Source of the DNA: Succinatimonas sp. UBA7265
GTDB taxonomy: Bacteria > Pseudomonadota > Gammaproteobacteria > Enterobacterales > Succinivibrionaceae
Direction: 5' to 3'
Assembly: GCA_002473165.1 (NCBI GenBank)
Contig: DKSD01000017.1
Location: forward strand, 1-49,347
DNA length: 49,347 nt
In this document: positions 16,071-25,205 of the stretch, piece after piece
How the letters are laid out: the number at the start of each line of letters is the position of its first letter
Position numbering within the stretch: position 1 is the first letter of the stretch
Program-made: the position numbers and the translations under genes
Notes under the pieces: generated by a model
Seen by the model: only the letters and a program-made list of their open reading frames with translations
Databases searched by the model: none
What the model was told of the DNA's origin: nothing

Positions 16071-18938
16071 TCAGAGCGCTTTTAAAGCCTCGATTTGCGA
16101 GAGCACCTTTTGCAGCTGGGCGCGGTTGACCTCAAGCTGCGCCTTGGCGCCTTCGATGATCTTGGCGGGGGCCTTGGAGACGAAAGCCTCGTTCTTCAGG
16201 CGGGATTCGCCTGATTTGATGTTGGCCTCAAGCTTCTGCTGCATGGCGGCAAGGCGCTTTAACTCGTCATCCTTGTTGATGAGATCCTTCATCTGGATCA
16301 GCACCTCGGCCTTGCGCAGCGGCTTGCCCGAGGACAGAGGCTGTTCTTCGCCTGCCTTGGCCATTCTGATCTCTGAAAGGCCGGCAAGGTTCTCAAGATA
16401 CGAGAAATACCTGCGGGTGTAATCCTGCTCTTCGCCGGTGGCGCCGCGGAGGATCGCGGCAAGCTTTACTGAAGGTGCGACTTTCATCTCGGCGCGCAGG
16501 TTGCGCACGCAGACGGTGAAGTCTTTAAGCCAGGCTACGGCCTCTTCGGCCTCGGCGTCATGCTCAAAGCCTGAACCGTCCGGGTACGGGGCGGTCATCA
16601 CGGTGTCCTGCGCAGTGCCGCGGCCAAGCATCGGGGCGGTGATCTTCCAGATGACCTCAGTGATAAACGGCATTACCGGGTGGGCAAGGCGCATGGAGGT
16701 CTCAAGCACCTCGACCAAGGTGTAAGCCGTGGCGTTCTTCTGTTCCTCCGTGGCCTCGCCGCGGAAGATAGACTTTGTGAACTCAAGGTACCAGTCGCAG
16801 AACTCGTTCCAGAAAAACTCATAGAGTTTGCCGGCCACCATGTCAAAGCGGTAGTCCTCTATGGCCTGCGTGACCTCGGCGATCGCGGTCTTAAGCTTGG
16901 AGCGGATAAAGCGGTCTGCAAGCGAGTAATCCTTGGGATCAGGCTTATGCAGCGTCTCAGGCTTGACGTTCATCAGCGCAAAGCGCGAAGCGTTCCAGAT
17001 CTTGTTGCAGAAGTTGCGGTAGCCGTCCAGGCGCTTCATGTCCCAGTTGATGTCGCGGCCGTTTGAGGCAAAGGCGCAGAGCGTAAAGCGCAGCGCGTCG
17101 GTGCCGTGGGCTGCGATGCCCTCGGGGAACTGCTTGGCCGTGCGCTTTGAGATCTTCTCGGCAAGCTGCGGCTGCATCATGTTCGCCGTGCGCTTTTTGA
17201 TGAGGCTGTCCTTGTCGATGCCGTCGATCATGTCCAAAGGATCGATGACGTTGCCCTTGGACTTGGACATCTTTTTGCCAAGCTCGTCGCGGATGAGGCC
17301 CGTGACATACACGGTCTTAAACGGCACCTGGGGGTTGCCGTTTTCATCTTTCATAAAGTGCATGGTCATCATGATCATGCGGGCAACCCAGAAGAAGATG
17401 ATGTCAAAGCCGGTCACCAGCACCGAGGTGGGGTGGAAGGCCTGAAGCTCCGGGGTGTTCTCAGGCCAGCCTAAGGTGGAGAACGTCCACAGCGCCGAGG
17501 AGAACCAGGTGTCAAGCACGTCCGGATCGCGGGTGAGCGCTATGTCTTTTGCCAGGCCGTACTTGGAGCGCACTTCGTCCTCGCTGCGGGCGACGTAGAC
17601 TTTGCCCTCTTTGTCATACCAGGCCGGGATGCGGTGGCCCCACCACAGCTGGCGGGAGATGCACCAGTCCTGCAGATCGTTCATCCAGGCAAAGTACATG
17701 TTCTCGTACTGCTTAGGCACGAATTTGATGCGCCCGTCCTTTACGGCCTCGACGGCAGGCTTGCCCAGCACGGAGGCTTTGACGTACCACTGATCGGTGA
17801 GCATCGGCTCGATGGGCACGCCGCCGCGATCGCCAAAAGGCTGCGAGAGGGCGTGATCCTCGATGTGATCAAGAAGCCCTGCCGCCTTGAGATCCTCCAC
17901 GGCGGCATCGCGCGCCTCGAAACGGTCCAGGCCGCGGTATTTCTCCGGGATGGCCGCGTCATAATTTTCGATGAGCCTGCCGTCGGTGTCGTAGCATTCA
18001 GGGGTGTCGCGCAGGTGCGCATCCTCGGTGAGGATGTTGATCATTGCAAGCTTGTTGCGCTTGCCCACCTGGTAGTCGTTGAAGTCGTGCGCCGGGGTGA
18101 TCTTCACGCAGCCGGTGCCGGTGGTCATGTCGGCGTGGATGTCGGCGATCACGGGGATGCGGCGGCCGCACAGCGGCAGCTCCAGCATTTTGCCGACTAC
18201 GGACTTAAAGCGCTCATCGGCGGGGTTGACCGCGACGGCGGTGTCGCCGAACAGCGTCTCGGGGCGCGTCGTGGCGACCATGAGGTAATCCTTGCCCTCT
18301 GAGGTTTTAGCGCCGTCGCACAGCGGGTATTTGATGTACCACATGTGGCCCTGGACGTCGCGGTTTTCGACCTCGAGATCGGAGATGGCGGTGCGCAGTT
18401 TCGGATCCCAGTTCACCAGGCGCTTGCCGCGGTAGATCAGGCCTTCGTCGTACAGGCGCACAAAGACCTCGAGCACAGCGCGCGACAGCCCTTCGTCCAT
18501 GGTGAAGCGCTCGCGCGTCCAGTCCACGGAGTCGCCCAGGCGGCGCATCTGGCGGGTGATGTTCCCGCCGGATTCGGCCTTCCACTTCCAGACGCGCTCG
18601 ATGAATTTCTCGCGTCCGAGATCGTGGCGGGTGAGGTGCTCCTCGCGGGCGAGCTTGCGCTCGACCACCATCTGGGTGGCGATGCCGGCGTGATCCGTGC
18701 CGCACTGCCACAGCGTGTTGTCGCCCTTCATGCGGTGATAGCGGATCAGGGTGTCCATGATGGTCTGCTGGAAAGCGTGGCCCATGTGCAGCGAGCCTGT
18801 GACGTTAGGCGGCGGCAGCGCTATAGAGAATGAAGGCTTGGAAGTGTCCATGGAGGCTTTGAAAAGGCCTTCCTGCTCCCATTTCTGATAGATGCCGGAC
18901 TCGAATTTCTCCGGCTCGTAGGTCTTATCCATTTCCAT
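16071..18938 (-). CDS. valS: Valyl-tRNA synthetase
   Basis: ValS, 955 residues, the class I synthetase that charges tRNA-Val. The HIGH motif reads HMGH at residues 51-54 (PPPNVTGSLHMGHA) and the KMSKS loop reads KKMSKSKGNVIDP. The CP1 editing domain lies between, with TTRPETLFGDTAVAV. An anticodon-binding domain and the C-terminal coiled coil follow (about the last 65 residues, rich in Lys/Glu/Leu). I start at 18938 (MEMDKTYEP) because E. coli ValS begins with the equivalent MEKTY; ATG at 18932 is an alternative and neither has a strong ribosome site. The longer frame from 18998 is unlikely. It has its own terminator. Confidence 0.97.
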   Translation of the reverse strand: MEMDKTYEPEKFESGIYQKWEQEGLFKASMDTSKPSFSIALPPPNVTGSLHMGHAFQQTIMDTLIRYHRMKGDNTLWQCGTDHAGIATQMVVERKLAREEHLTRHDLGREKFIERVWKWKAESGGNITRQMRRLGDSVDWTRERFTMDEGLSRAVLEVFVRLYDEGLIYRGKRLVNWDPKLRTAISDLEVENRDVQGHMWYIKYPLCDGAKTSEGKDYLMVATTRPETLFGDTAVAVNPADERFKSVVGKMLELPLCGRRIPVIADIHADMTTGTGCVKITPAHDFNDYQVGKRNKLAMINILTEDAHLRDTPECYDTDGRLIENYDAAIPEKYRGLDRFEARDAAVEDLKAAGLLDHIEDHALSQPFGDRGGVPIEPMLTDQWYVKASVLGKPAVEAVKDGRIKFVPKQYENMYFAWMNDLQDWCISRQLWWGHRIPAWYDKEGKVYVARSEDEVRSKYGLAKDIALTRDPDVLDTWFSSALWTFSTLGWPENTPELQAFHPTSVLVTGFDIIFFWVARMIMMTMHFMKDENGNPQVPFKTVYVTGLIRDELGKKMSKSKGNVIDPLDMIDGIDKDSLIKKRTANMMQPQLAEKISKRTAKQFPEGIAAHGTDALRFTLCAFASNGRDINWDMKRLDGYRNFCNKIWNASRFALMNVKPETLHKPDPKDYSLADRFIRSKLKTAIAEVTQAIEDYRFDMVAGKLYEFFWNEFCDWYLEFTKSIFRGEATEEQKNATAYTLVEVLETSMRLAHPVMPFITEVIWKITAPMLGRGTAQDTVMTAPYPDGSGFEHDAEAEEAVAWLKDFTVCVRNLRAEMKVAPSVKLAAILRGATGEEQDYTRRYFSYLENLAGLSEIRMAKAGEEQPLSSGKPLRKAEVLIQMKDLINKDDELKRLAAMQQKLEANIKSGESRLKNEAFVSKAPAKIIEGAKAQLEVNRAQLQKVLSQIEALKAL

Positions 18939-19043
18939 AATTGTTAGACCGTCTGGCAAAGAATTAACAGATTTGATGACGGACGCCAATTTTAACACAC
19001 AGGAAGCTGCCGCTCGCCTTAAGCAACGTGCGGCGCGGGCAGG

Positions 19044-19072
19044 AAAAAAGGCCGCGTCAGGCGGCCTTTTTT
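19044..19072 (-). terminator. Terminator of the GGDEF gene
   Basis: AAAAAAGGCCGC, loop GTCAG, GCGGCCTTTTTT: a perfect stem with an A-run and a T-run. On the minus strand it ends the diguanylate cyclase transcript before valS begins. Confidence 0.85.
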
Positions 19073-19091
19073 AAAGCTTCCGGGCGTTAGC

Positions 19092-19871
19092 TCAGCGCGA
19101 GGCTTTAACCTCCACGCCGGCCTGCCTTTGGAAATTCTCTTTCTCAGCCTGGCGGGCTTTTTTCTGGGCGTACATCGAGGCGTCGGCGGCGCGGTAGAGC
19201 TCTTTGGCGGTGATGCCGTCAAGCGGCGAGGAGGCGCAGCCGCAGGAGAGTTTGCAGGCGATGGTGTGGCCGTCGTCCGTGCGCACCGGCTCTGACATCA
19301 TGCGGTTTAAGCGGCTTAAAAAGCCTTCGACGAATTTGTAGCCTTCAACGCCCACCAGGAGCACGGCAAACTCGTCGCCGCCTAAGCGGGCGATGAGATC
19401 GCCTGCGCGCACGACTTTCTGAAGCCTGGCGGCCACACCTTTGATGATCGCGTCGCCCACCGGATGGCCGTAGGTGTCGTTTATGGATTTGAAGTCGTCA
19501 AGATCGATGATGAACAGCGCGCAGCGGCGGGCGGGATCGGAGACGAGTTCCTGCATGCGGGCCATGAACGCGGTGTGGTTTAAGGAGCCGGTGAGCCGGT
19601 CATGCTGCGCGGCGACGCGCACAAAGAGGTAGTAGCTTAAAAACTTCCAGCTCGTCAGCAGCATGAAAGCCAGCGCGGCGGCTGCGAGCAGATCCATGGC
19701 GTAGGGGTATGAGGGGGCGGCGGCGCGGGCGATGAAGTAGAGCGCGGCAAAGATCACTGCGATGAGCGCGATGAGCACCGCTATGAGGATCTTTTTGTGG
19801 AAAACCGAGAAGCTGGAGATCCGATCGCCTAAACTTTCAGCGTTCTTTTCCTTTGAAAAAGCCACAGCCAC
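19092..19871 (-). CDS. Membrane diguanylate cyclase (GGDEF)
   Basis: A 259-residue GGDEF protein that should make cyclic di-GMP from two GTP. Two membrane helices lie at about residues 28-48 and 59-83, joined by a short loop, with no other sensor domain. The GGDEF motif is intact at residues 164-168 (RLGGDEFAVLL). The inhibitory I-site RAGD lies five residues before it, so product feedback is likely. I start at the GTG at 19871 because GGAGG lies exactly six bases before it; the longer frame to 19898 would contain that site. A TATAAT box is visible at 19927-19922 upstream. It is a single-gene transcript diverging from the TIM-barrel gene. Confidence 0.9.
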   Translation of the reverse strand: MAVAFSKEKNAESLGDRISSFSVFHKKILIAVLIALIAVIFAALYFIARAAAPSYPYAMDLLAAAALAFMLLTSWKFLSYYLFVRVAAQHDRLTGSLNHTAFMARMQELVSDPARRCALFIIDLDDFKSINDTYGHPVGDAIIKGVAARLQKVVRAGDLIARLGGDEFAVLLVGVEGYKFVEGFLSRLNRMMSEPVRTDDGHTIACKLSCGCASSPLDGITAKELYRAADASMYAQKKARQAEKENFQRQAGVEVKASR

Positions 19872-19921
19872 TTGAGTCCTCCGTCGCGCGTGAAGCACTT
19901 GCCCTGACAGGCAATGTGCTA

Positions 19922-19927
19922 ATTATA
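19922..19927 (-). promoter_or_regulatory. -10 box of the GGDEF gene
   Basis: A perfect TATAAT on the minus strand, preceded by TGTAA. No good -35 lies at the right distance. The implied leader is about 45 bases. Confidence 0.4.
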
Positions 19928-20049
19928 TTACAAGTTATCTTCCATATTTGCCCGCCGCTCTCGCAAAACTTTTTAACCGGGCGTATAAAAATCCGGCTTT
20001 CATAACGTGCGTTTCTGCAAAAAGCGATTTGATCGCCTAAACTTGGGAT

Positions 20050-20826
20050 ATGCACACCGTTTTCAGCCAGTACCTGCTCTGCCGCGATCCCCATCCTGCG
20101 GAAGAACTTAAAGACGCCCGCACGGCGGGCTTTGAGGGGATAGAGTTCTGCTCCCCCGTAATGCGCGGTTATTTAAGCCGCGGAGCCTCGCTTGCGGATT
20201 TTGCCGCCGCGCTCGAAGCGTCCGGGCTTGAACCTGAGGGCACAGGCGCTCTGCGCCTCGTGCCCGGGGGCGCCTCTGAGGAGGCGCGCGCGGAGCTTTA
20301 TGACGCGGCCGATTTTTCAGAGCTGCTGGCGCAGAAAACCGGCTCCTTGCTGTGCAGCCTTGAGCCTTATATCTGCAAGGATGACGACGAACTGGCGCTG
20401 TACCCTGAAGGCGCGGTTGCAGACGATGTGAAAAACGCGCTGCTCTCTTTGATGTCAGGCCGCCCCTGTTTAAGGCTCAGCCTGTGCCCGGATGCCGATC
20501 CCAAAAGCCTTGTAAGGGGCGTTGCCAAAGCCGCGGAAATCATCGCTCTCTGCGCGCCGCGGCGGGTGTGGCTCACCGCAGACACCGGCTTGTTGGGGCC
20601 TGAGGCGCTAAAAGAGCTTGAGCTTATCCCCAAAGGAGCGCTCGCGCTTATAAGGCTCGGGCCTGATGAGGAATTTAACGCGGCGTTTTTGCAAAAGGCC
20701 GCGGCGCTGGGCTTTGACGGCCCGGTTGCGACATCGTCGGCGCTTGCAGGCAGCGGGGAGCGCGCGCAGACGCTCTCTGAGGCGCATGAACTTATAAAAA
20801 AGGCGCTGGTGGCGGCGGGGGCCTGA
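20050..20826 (+). CDS. Sugar-phosphate isomerase/epimerase-like TIM-barrel protein
   Basis: A 258-residue protein with the look of the xylose-isomerase-like TIM-barrel family. The N-terminus has a strand, then AGFEGIEFCSP, which matches the GFDGIE signature of IolE-type proteins. Later strands include RVWLTADTG and GALALIRLG. I do not see the full set of Glu/Asp/His metal ligands of active isomerases, so activity is uncertain. It starts at ATG 20050 with only a poor ribosome site (GGGA). mltG follows 17 bases downstream with a strong AGGAGG, so the genes are cotranscribed. In E. coli the position before mltG belongs to pabC, to which this protein shows no resemblance. Confidence 0.55.
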   Translation: MHTVFSQYLLCRDPHPAEELKDARTAGFEGIEFCSPVMRGYLSRGASLADFAAALEASGLEPEGTGALRLVPGGASEEARAELYDAADFSELLAQKTGSLLCSLEPYICKDDDELALYPEGAVADDVKNALLSLMSGRPCLRLSLCPDADPKSLVRGVAKAAEIIALCAPRRVWLTADTGLLGPEALKELELIPKGALALIRLGPDEEFNAAFLQKAAALGFDGPVATSSALAGSGERAQTLSEAHELIKKALVAAGA

Positions 20827-20843
20827 GGATCAGGAGGCGGCGG

Positions 20844-22340
20844 ATGGACAAGGAAAAAAAGCAGCACCGTTTTTTGAAACTGCGCTGGATTGCAGCCGAG
20901 CTCCTGCTCATCCTCGCCGCTGCCTTGGGCGGGCTGTACCTCTACTGGCTGCGCGGCCTTGAGATCATCAACACCATGGAAGTGCCGGCCAGGATCGACG
21001 CCTATGAGGTCAAAAAGGGCATGAACGCCCGCACCATCTCCGAGGATCTGATGGGGGAGTATGTCGACTCGCGCATCCTCAGGATCTGGGTGTCAAAGCA
21101 TCCGGAGCTTGGGGCGGTGCAGCGCGGCCGCTACCGCATCAGCGGCGATGAGACGCTCTCAGAACTGCTCTCTGACATGGTGACGGGACGGGTCGAGGAA
21201 GTCGAGTATCCCACGCTCGCCATCATTGAGGGCGCGACCATCAAAGGCGTCGAGCGCGCTTTTGAGAAATACTGCGGCAAGTGCGAGGCGCTCGACCGCG
21301 AGCTGGAGATCCCGGCCGATTTCATCATCAGGGTGCTCAGCCCTGAGCCTGAGCTTTTAAAAGCCATAGGCGGCGCCCACGGCTCGCTTGAAGGGCTGCT
21401 CGCGCCAGCCACCTACCCCGTTTACAACCAAAGCCGCCTCGACGACGTCGTGGCGCGGGCGCTGCGTTCGGCGGCGCGCTTCATGGCGCGGGAATGGCCG
21501 CAGCGCGAGAAGGAGTTTATGGCGGTGGACGATCCCTATGAAGCGCTGATCGTCGCCTCAATCATCGAGCGCGAGACCCATGTCCCCGAAGAGCGGCCCA
21601 TGGTTGCGGCGGTGTTCTACAACCGCCTGAGAAAGAACATGCGCCTGCAGACCGATCCCACCGTGATGTACGGCATTTCCCCGGATTTCTCAGGCAGGCT
21701 CACGAAAGCCCATTTAAAACAGGACAGCCCTTATAACACTTATACCCGCTCAGGCCTCCCGCCCACCCCGATCTCCATGCCCAGCCGCAGCTCCGTGATG
21801 GCGGCGCTGCATCCGGCGCAGACAGACGCTTTGTACTTTGTGGCATCGGGGATCACGCCTGCCGAGGGCCACGTGTTTACAAACACGCTCAAAGAACACA
21901 ACAAAGCGGTGTCAGACTACCGCAATAAAGTTTCGGAGTACCGCCAGAACCAGAAGAGCGGCGCGGCCAAAGAAGACAAGGACAAACAGGGCGATCAGCC
22001 CAAAGCCGCCGCGGATCAGGCCAAAGCGGGCAGCGAGGACAAAGCAGGCGGCGAGCCGCAGAGCGCCGGAGGCCAAAGCGCAAAAGATAATGCCCCAAAG
22101 CCTGAAAACGGCGCGGAGCCAAAGGCCGCTGCAAAAGCCGGTGCCGGTTCCGCTAAAGGCAACAGCAAGGCTGAAACTTACCAAAGCAAAGCCTCTGGCG
22201 GCGCAAAAGCAGGCGCGGATGAGAGCGCCAAGCCTGACGGCGATGCGGTCAGCGCCGCACAGCAAGGCAGCGTCACGGTGCTCGATTTAGGGGACAAAGC
22301 GCAGCCTGAGGCCTCAAAAGGCGGCAGCTCCAAACCCTGA
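20844..22340 (+). CDS. mltG: Endolytic murein transglycosylase MltG with long low-complexity tail
   Basis: MltG cuts nascent peptidoglycan glycan strands and is thought to set strand length. A short cytoplasmic N-terminus and one membrane helix (residues about 14-36) precede the periplasmic YceG domain. The catalytic Glu lies in ASIIERETHVPEE (about residue 242), and FYNRLRKNMRLQTDPTVMYG-type motifs follow. The known domain ends near residue 365. The remaining 130 residues are a Lys/Ala/Gly/Glu/Ser-rich, probably disordered tail absent from the 340-residue E. coli enzyme. AGGAGG lies nine bases before the ATG. The gene is followed by tmk and holB, the order conserved in enterobacteria. Confidence 0.94.
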   Translation: MDKEKKQHRFLKLRWIAAELLLILAAALGGLYLYWLRGLEIINTMEVPARIDAYEVKKGMNARTISEDLMGEYVDSRILRIWVSKHPELGAVQRGRYRISGDETLSELLSDMVTGRVEEVEYPTLAIIEGATIKGVERAFEKYCGKCEALDRELEIPADFIIRVLSPEPELLKAIGGAHGSLEGLLAPATYPVYNQSRLDDVVARALRSAARFMAREWPQREKEFMAVDDPYEALIVASIIERETHVPEERPMVAAVFYNRLRKNMRLQTDPTVMYGISPDFSGRLTKAHLKQDSPYNTYTRSGLPPTPISMPSRSSVMAALHPAQTDALYFVASGITPAEGHVFTNTLKEHNKAVSDYRNKVSEYRQNQKSGAAKEDKDKQGDQPKAAADQAKAGSEDKAGGEPQSAGGQSAKDNAPKPENGAEPKAAAKAGAGSAKGNSKAETYQSKASGGAKAGADESAKPDGDAVSAAQQGSVTVLDLGDKAQPEASKGGSSKP

Positions 22341-22419
22341 ACTGCGCATGCGCCCCTTCTTTCACAGCGCCGCTCTGGCGTGAGACAATAGCACTCGTCT
22401 TAAGCTTAAGGTTTTAGCG

Positions 22420-23043
22420 ATGCAAGGTCTGTTCATTACGCTCGAAGGCGGCGAAGGCGCCGGCAAGAGCACCCAAATCCCCGTGATGCGCGGTTTTTAT
22501 GAAAAGCGCGGGCGTCAGGTGCTGACGCTGCGCGAGCCCGGCGGCACTCCCTGCGCCGAGGAAATGCGCCGCATCCTCAAAACCCGCCGCACGGACGACG
22601 AGCTCTGCGATCGCGCCGAGCTGCTGCTGATGTACGCTGCGCGGGCGCAGCTTACGCACACGGTGATCCTCCCGGCGCTTGAGGCGGGCAAAGTCGTGAT
22701 CTGCGATCGCTATGATCTCTCAACCGTCGCCTACCAGGGGGGCGGCCGCGGCATCAGCGCCGAGATCATAGATGCCTGCCGCAAGGCCGCCATCGGCAGT
22801 TTCCGCCCCGATCTCACGCTGCTGTTGGACCTTGAAGTGGAGCAGGGCATGCAACGCGCCCGCGCGCGCGGGGCGGCCGACCGCTTTGAGGCCTCGGAAA
22901 CGGCGTTCTTTGAGCGGGTGCGGCGCGCCTATCTTGAGAGCGCGCGCCGGGATCCTGAGCATATCCGCATCATCGACGCCTCCAAAAATGTTGGAGAAGT
23001 GACGGCGCAGATCTTAAACGTGCTGGAGGGGCTTAATGCCTGA
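22420..23043 (+). CDS. tmk: Thymidylate kinase
   Basis: Tmk, 207 residues, phosphorylates dTMP to dTDP in the cytoplasm. The P-loop is GGEGAGKST (residues 10-18). CDRYDLSTVAYQGGGRG carries the DRY motif, and the lid region RARGAADRFE follows, as in E. coli-type enzymes. The ribosome site is weak (AAGG 11 bases upstream). The stop codon lies within the start of holB, giving an eight-base overlap and likely translational coupling. Confidence 0.96.
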   Translation: MQGLFITLEGGEGAGKSTQIPVMRGFYEKRGRQVLTLREPGGTPCAEEMRRILKTRRTDDELCDRAELLLMYAARAQLTHTVILPALEAGKVVICDRYDLSTVAYQGGGRGISAEIIDACRKAAIGSFRPDLTLLLDLEVEQGMQRARARGAADRFEASETAFFERVRRAYLESARRDPEHIRIIDASKNVGEVTAQILNVLEGLNA

Positions 23044-24097
23044 GCTGCCCTCATGGCTTAGAAAGCCCTATGCGGAGTTTGCCGCGGCGCTGGAGGCAGG
23101 CCGCCTGCCCGGCTCGGTGATCTTCGCCTGCCCTGAGGGGCTGGGGGCGCGCGATCTTGTCGCCGCGTGCGCCAGGCTGTACCTGTGCCACAGCCCGCGC
23201 TTTCCTGAGCCCTGCGCTGTGTGCCGCGCCTGCGAGCTTAACGCCGCGGGCACGCATCCGGATTTTTTGCGGGTGCGCGCCACGGCTTCAGCTGAGGGCG
23301 CAAGCGCCCTGACTCACAGCCCGTTTGACGCCGATGATGAAGAGCTTGGCAGCGGAGCGCGTTATGTGCGCATCGATGATTTGCGCGAGCTTTGCCACTG
23401 GCTTTCAGAGTCGGCGGCCCTGGGGCACGGCAAGGCCGCGATCATCGAAAACGCCCAGCTGATGCAGCAGGGCGCGGCCAACGCCGTGCTCAAGACCTTT
23501 GAAGAGCCGCCGTCAGGCTCGCTCATCATCATGTGGGCGCAGAGCTTTGACACGCTGCTGCCCACCATCCTCTCAAGAGCCCTTAAGATCAGCGTCGCCG
23601 CCCCCTCAAAGCAGGAGGGGCTTCAATGGCTCTCCTCCCGCGATCCCCGCCTGACGCCTCAGGGTGCCGAACTGGCGCTGACGCTGTGCCGCGGCGAGCC
23701 TTTGAGCGCGCTTGCAATGGCGCATGACGGGAACACGCTCGCCGCAGTCGGCGCGGCGCTGGGGGCTTTTGCCGCAGCGCTTTCCGGGCGGGGCGGGTAT
23801 GACGAGGCCTGCGAGGCGTTCGCCCCGCTGCCCTCGGCGCTGACGGCCCGCGCGCTCTCCGAGTTCGTGCTCGAGGTTTTAAAATACAAAGCAGGCGGGG
23901 GGCAGCAGGATCTGCCGCTGCTTAAAATCATCCCCGCCAAGGCTGCCTGCGCCCTTCCTGCGGATCATCTTTTTAAAGCCTGGCGCGAGCTCACGGCCAT
24001 CGCCGCCGCGCCCCCGCTTTTGCCCTCGCGGGCGCCTGTGGCGCTGCTGCGCGCGTGGCTTTACGCGCTAAAAGGCGCGTCAGGAACTGCCAGATGA
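23036..24097 (+). CDS. holB: DNA polymerase III subunit delta'
   Basis: HolB, 353 residues, is the stator subunit of the clamp loader. The zinc module has Cys51, Cys60, Cys63 and Cys66, almost the E. coli positions, within LCHSPRFPEPCAVCRAC. The Walker A region (CPEGLGARDL) lacks the Lys, as expected for delta', which does not hydrolyse ATP. The SRALKI motif marks the sensor region. It begins inside tmk and ends inside lptF (ATGA overlap), so the three are translated as a coupled set. Conservation with E. coli is low outside these motifs, which is normal for this subunit. Confidence 0.92.
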   Translation: MPELPSWLRKPYAEFAAALEAGRLPGSVIFACPEGLGARDLVAACARLYLCHSPRFPEPCAVCRACELNAAGTHPDFLRVRATASAEGASALTHSPFDADDEELGSGARYVRIDDLRELCHWLSESAALGHGKAAIIENAQLMQQGAANAVLKTFEEPPSGSLIIMWAQSFDTLLPTILSRALKISVAAPSKQEGLQWLSSRDPRLTPQGAELALTLCRGEPLSALAMAHDGNTLAAVGAALGAFAAALSGRGGYDEACEAFAPLPSALTARALSEFVLEVLKYKAGGGQQDLPLLKIIPAKAACALPADHLFKAWRELTAIAAAPPLLPSRAPVALLRAWLYALKGASGTAR

Positions 24098-25200
24098 TAT
24101 TAAGACGCTATATTTTCAGAGAGATCCTCAAATCACAGCTGGTAACGCTCGTGGTGCTGCTCTCGGTGTTCCTCTGCCAGAGCATGGTCAGGTATATCTC
24201 AAAGTCCGCAGAAGGCGACACGCCGGTGGACATGATCTATCAGATGGTCGTGTATTCCGTGCCTTCAATTGCCTACCTGATGCTGCCGCTCTCGCTCTTT
24301 GTGGCCGTGCTCATGACAGTCGGGCGCATCTGCTCCGATTCCGAGATGGTCGTCATGCGCTCCGTGGGCTTTTCCGAGCGCAACATCCTGGCCATCGCCT
24401 TGGCTCTTGCTGCGGTCACCGCGGCGGCCGCAGCGGTGAACAGCCTTTGGTTTATGCCGGAGGCGGCGCTGCAGCAGCAGATCTTAAAGAAAAAAGCGCA
24501 GAACAACCCCCAGTACCTGCCCATAGAGAGCGGCCGCTTTGTGACGTTTGACAATGACAAAGCCGAGCAGGTGATCTTCATCGAAAACGTGCAGGGCGGC
24601 GCGCGCGATCAGCGAAGACTTGGCAACATCTACGTGATGACGAATACGTTCAGGCCCCAGGGACAGGCTTTTACCGCCTCGGTCAAAGGCAATTTGAAAA
24701 CCGAGGATGACGGCTCGCAGTGGCTCAACCTCGGCGCGGGCAACCGCTATGAAGGACCGTTGCCGAATTTAAGCCACCGCGCCGCCTCTTTTGATTCCCT
24801 AAGGCTTCCGGCAGGGCAGGCCGAGGAGAACGACAGCGACAACGACGATGTCACCCAGCTGCCGACCGCGCAGCTGTGGAATTCCGATGACAGAAGGCTG
24901 ACACTGGAGCTGCAATGGCGCGCCGCCCCGATCATCGGCGTGTTCATCCTCACGATGATCGCCGTGCCGCTGTCGATGGTAAACCCGCGCCAGGGCAGGT
25001 TCTCAAGGCTGTGGCAGGCCATTTTGCTGTATGTCGCCTACTATTTGCTGCTGCTCTCGTTCCGCAACATGATCAACGCCGGCAAACTGTGGATCTTCCC
25101 GGGGCTCTATCTCGTGCCGCTCATCTTCATCGCGCTGGCCGTGGTGCCTTTAAACCTGCATCAAAGCCTCAGGCGCGCGCGCAAAAAACAGGCCGCCTGA
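24094..25200 (+). CDS. lptF: LPS export permease LptF
   Basis: A 368-residue LptF/LptG-family permease. It would form the LptB2FG transporter that pulls lipopolysaccharide from the inner membrane. Three membrane helices lie before a periplasmic beta-jellyroll (residues about 130-260) and three after it, the usual six-helix layout. I start at ATG 24094, which overlaps the holB stop as ATGA; the frame also opens at 24055 inside holB, but MILRRYIFREILKS is the typical LptF N-terminus. The gene ends five bases from the convergent YjbR-like gene. Its partner lptG lies 17 kb away at 42206, an unusual split. Assignment as F rather than G rests on this N-terminus and its longer periplasmic domain. 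Confidence 0.85.
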   Translation: MILRRYIFREILKSQLVTLVVLLSVFLCQSMVRYISKSAEGDTPVDMIYQMVVYSVPSIAYLMLPLSLFVAVLMTVGRICSDSEMVVMRSVGFSERNILAIALALAAVTAAAAAVNSLWFMPEAALQQQILKKKAQNNPQYLPIESGRFVTFDNDKAEQVIFIENVQGGARDQRRLGNIYVMTNTFRPQGQAFTASVKGNLKTEDDGSQWLNLGAGNRYEGPLPNLSHRAASFDSLRLPAGQAEENDSDNDDVTQLPTAQLWNSDDRRLTLELQWRAAPIIGVFILTMIAVPLSMVNPRQGRFSRLWQAILLYVAYYLLLLSFRNMINAGKLWIFPGLYLVPLIFIALAVVPLNLHQSLRRARKKQAA

Positions 25201-25205
25201 GAGGG

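Noticed and set aside
15864..16085. Possible 73-residue plus-strand protein next to valS
   Set aside because: It runs through the orphan terminator and the valS terminator, lacks a ribosome site, and has no recognisable features.
17634..18302. Plus-strand open frame antisense to valS
   Set aside because: It mirrors conserved valS sequence, with no start signal or family resemblance.
19823..20044. Exact 14-base repeat GATCGCCTAAACTT at 19823-19836 and 20031-20044
   Set aside because: One copy is inside coding sequence, and several exact 14-base matches are expected by chance in a window of this size.
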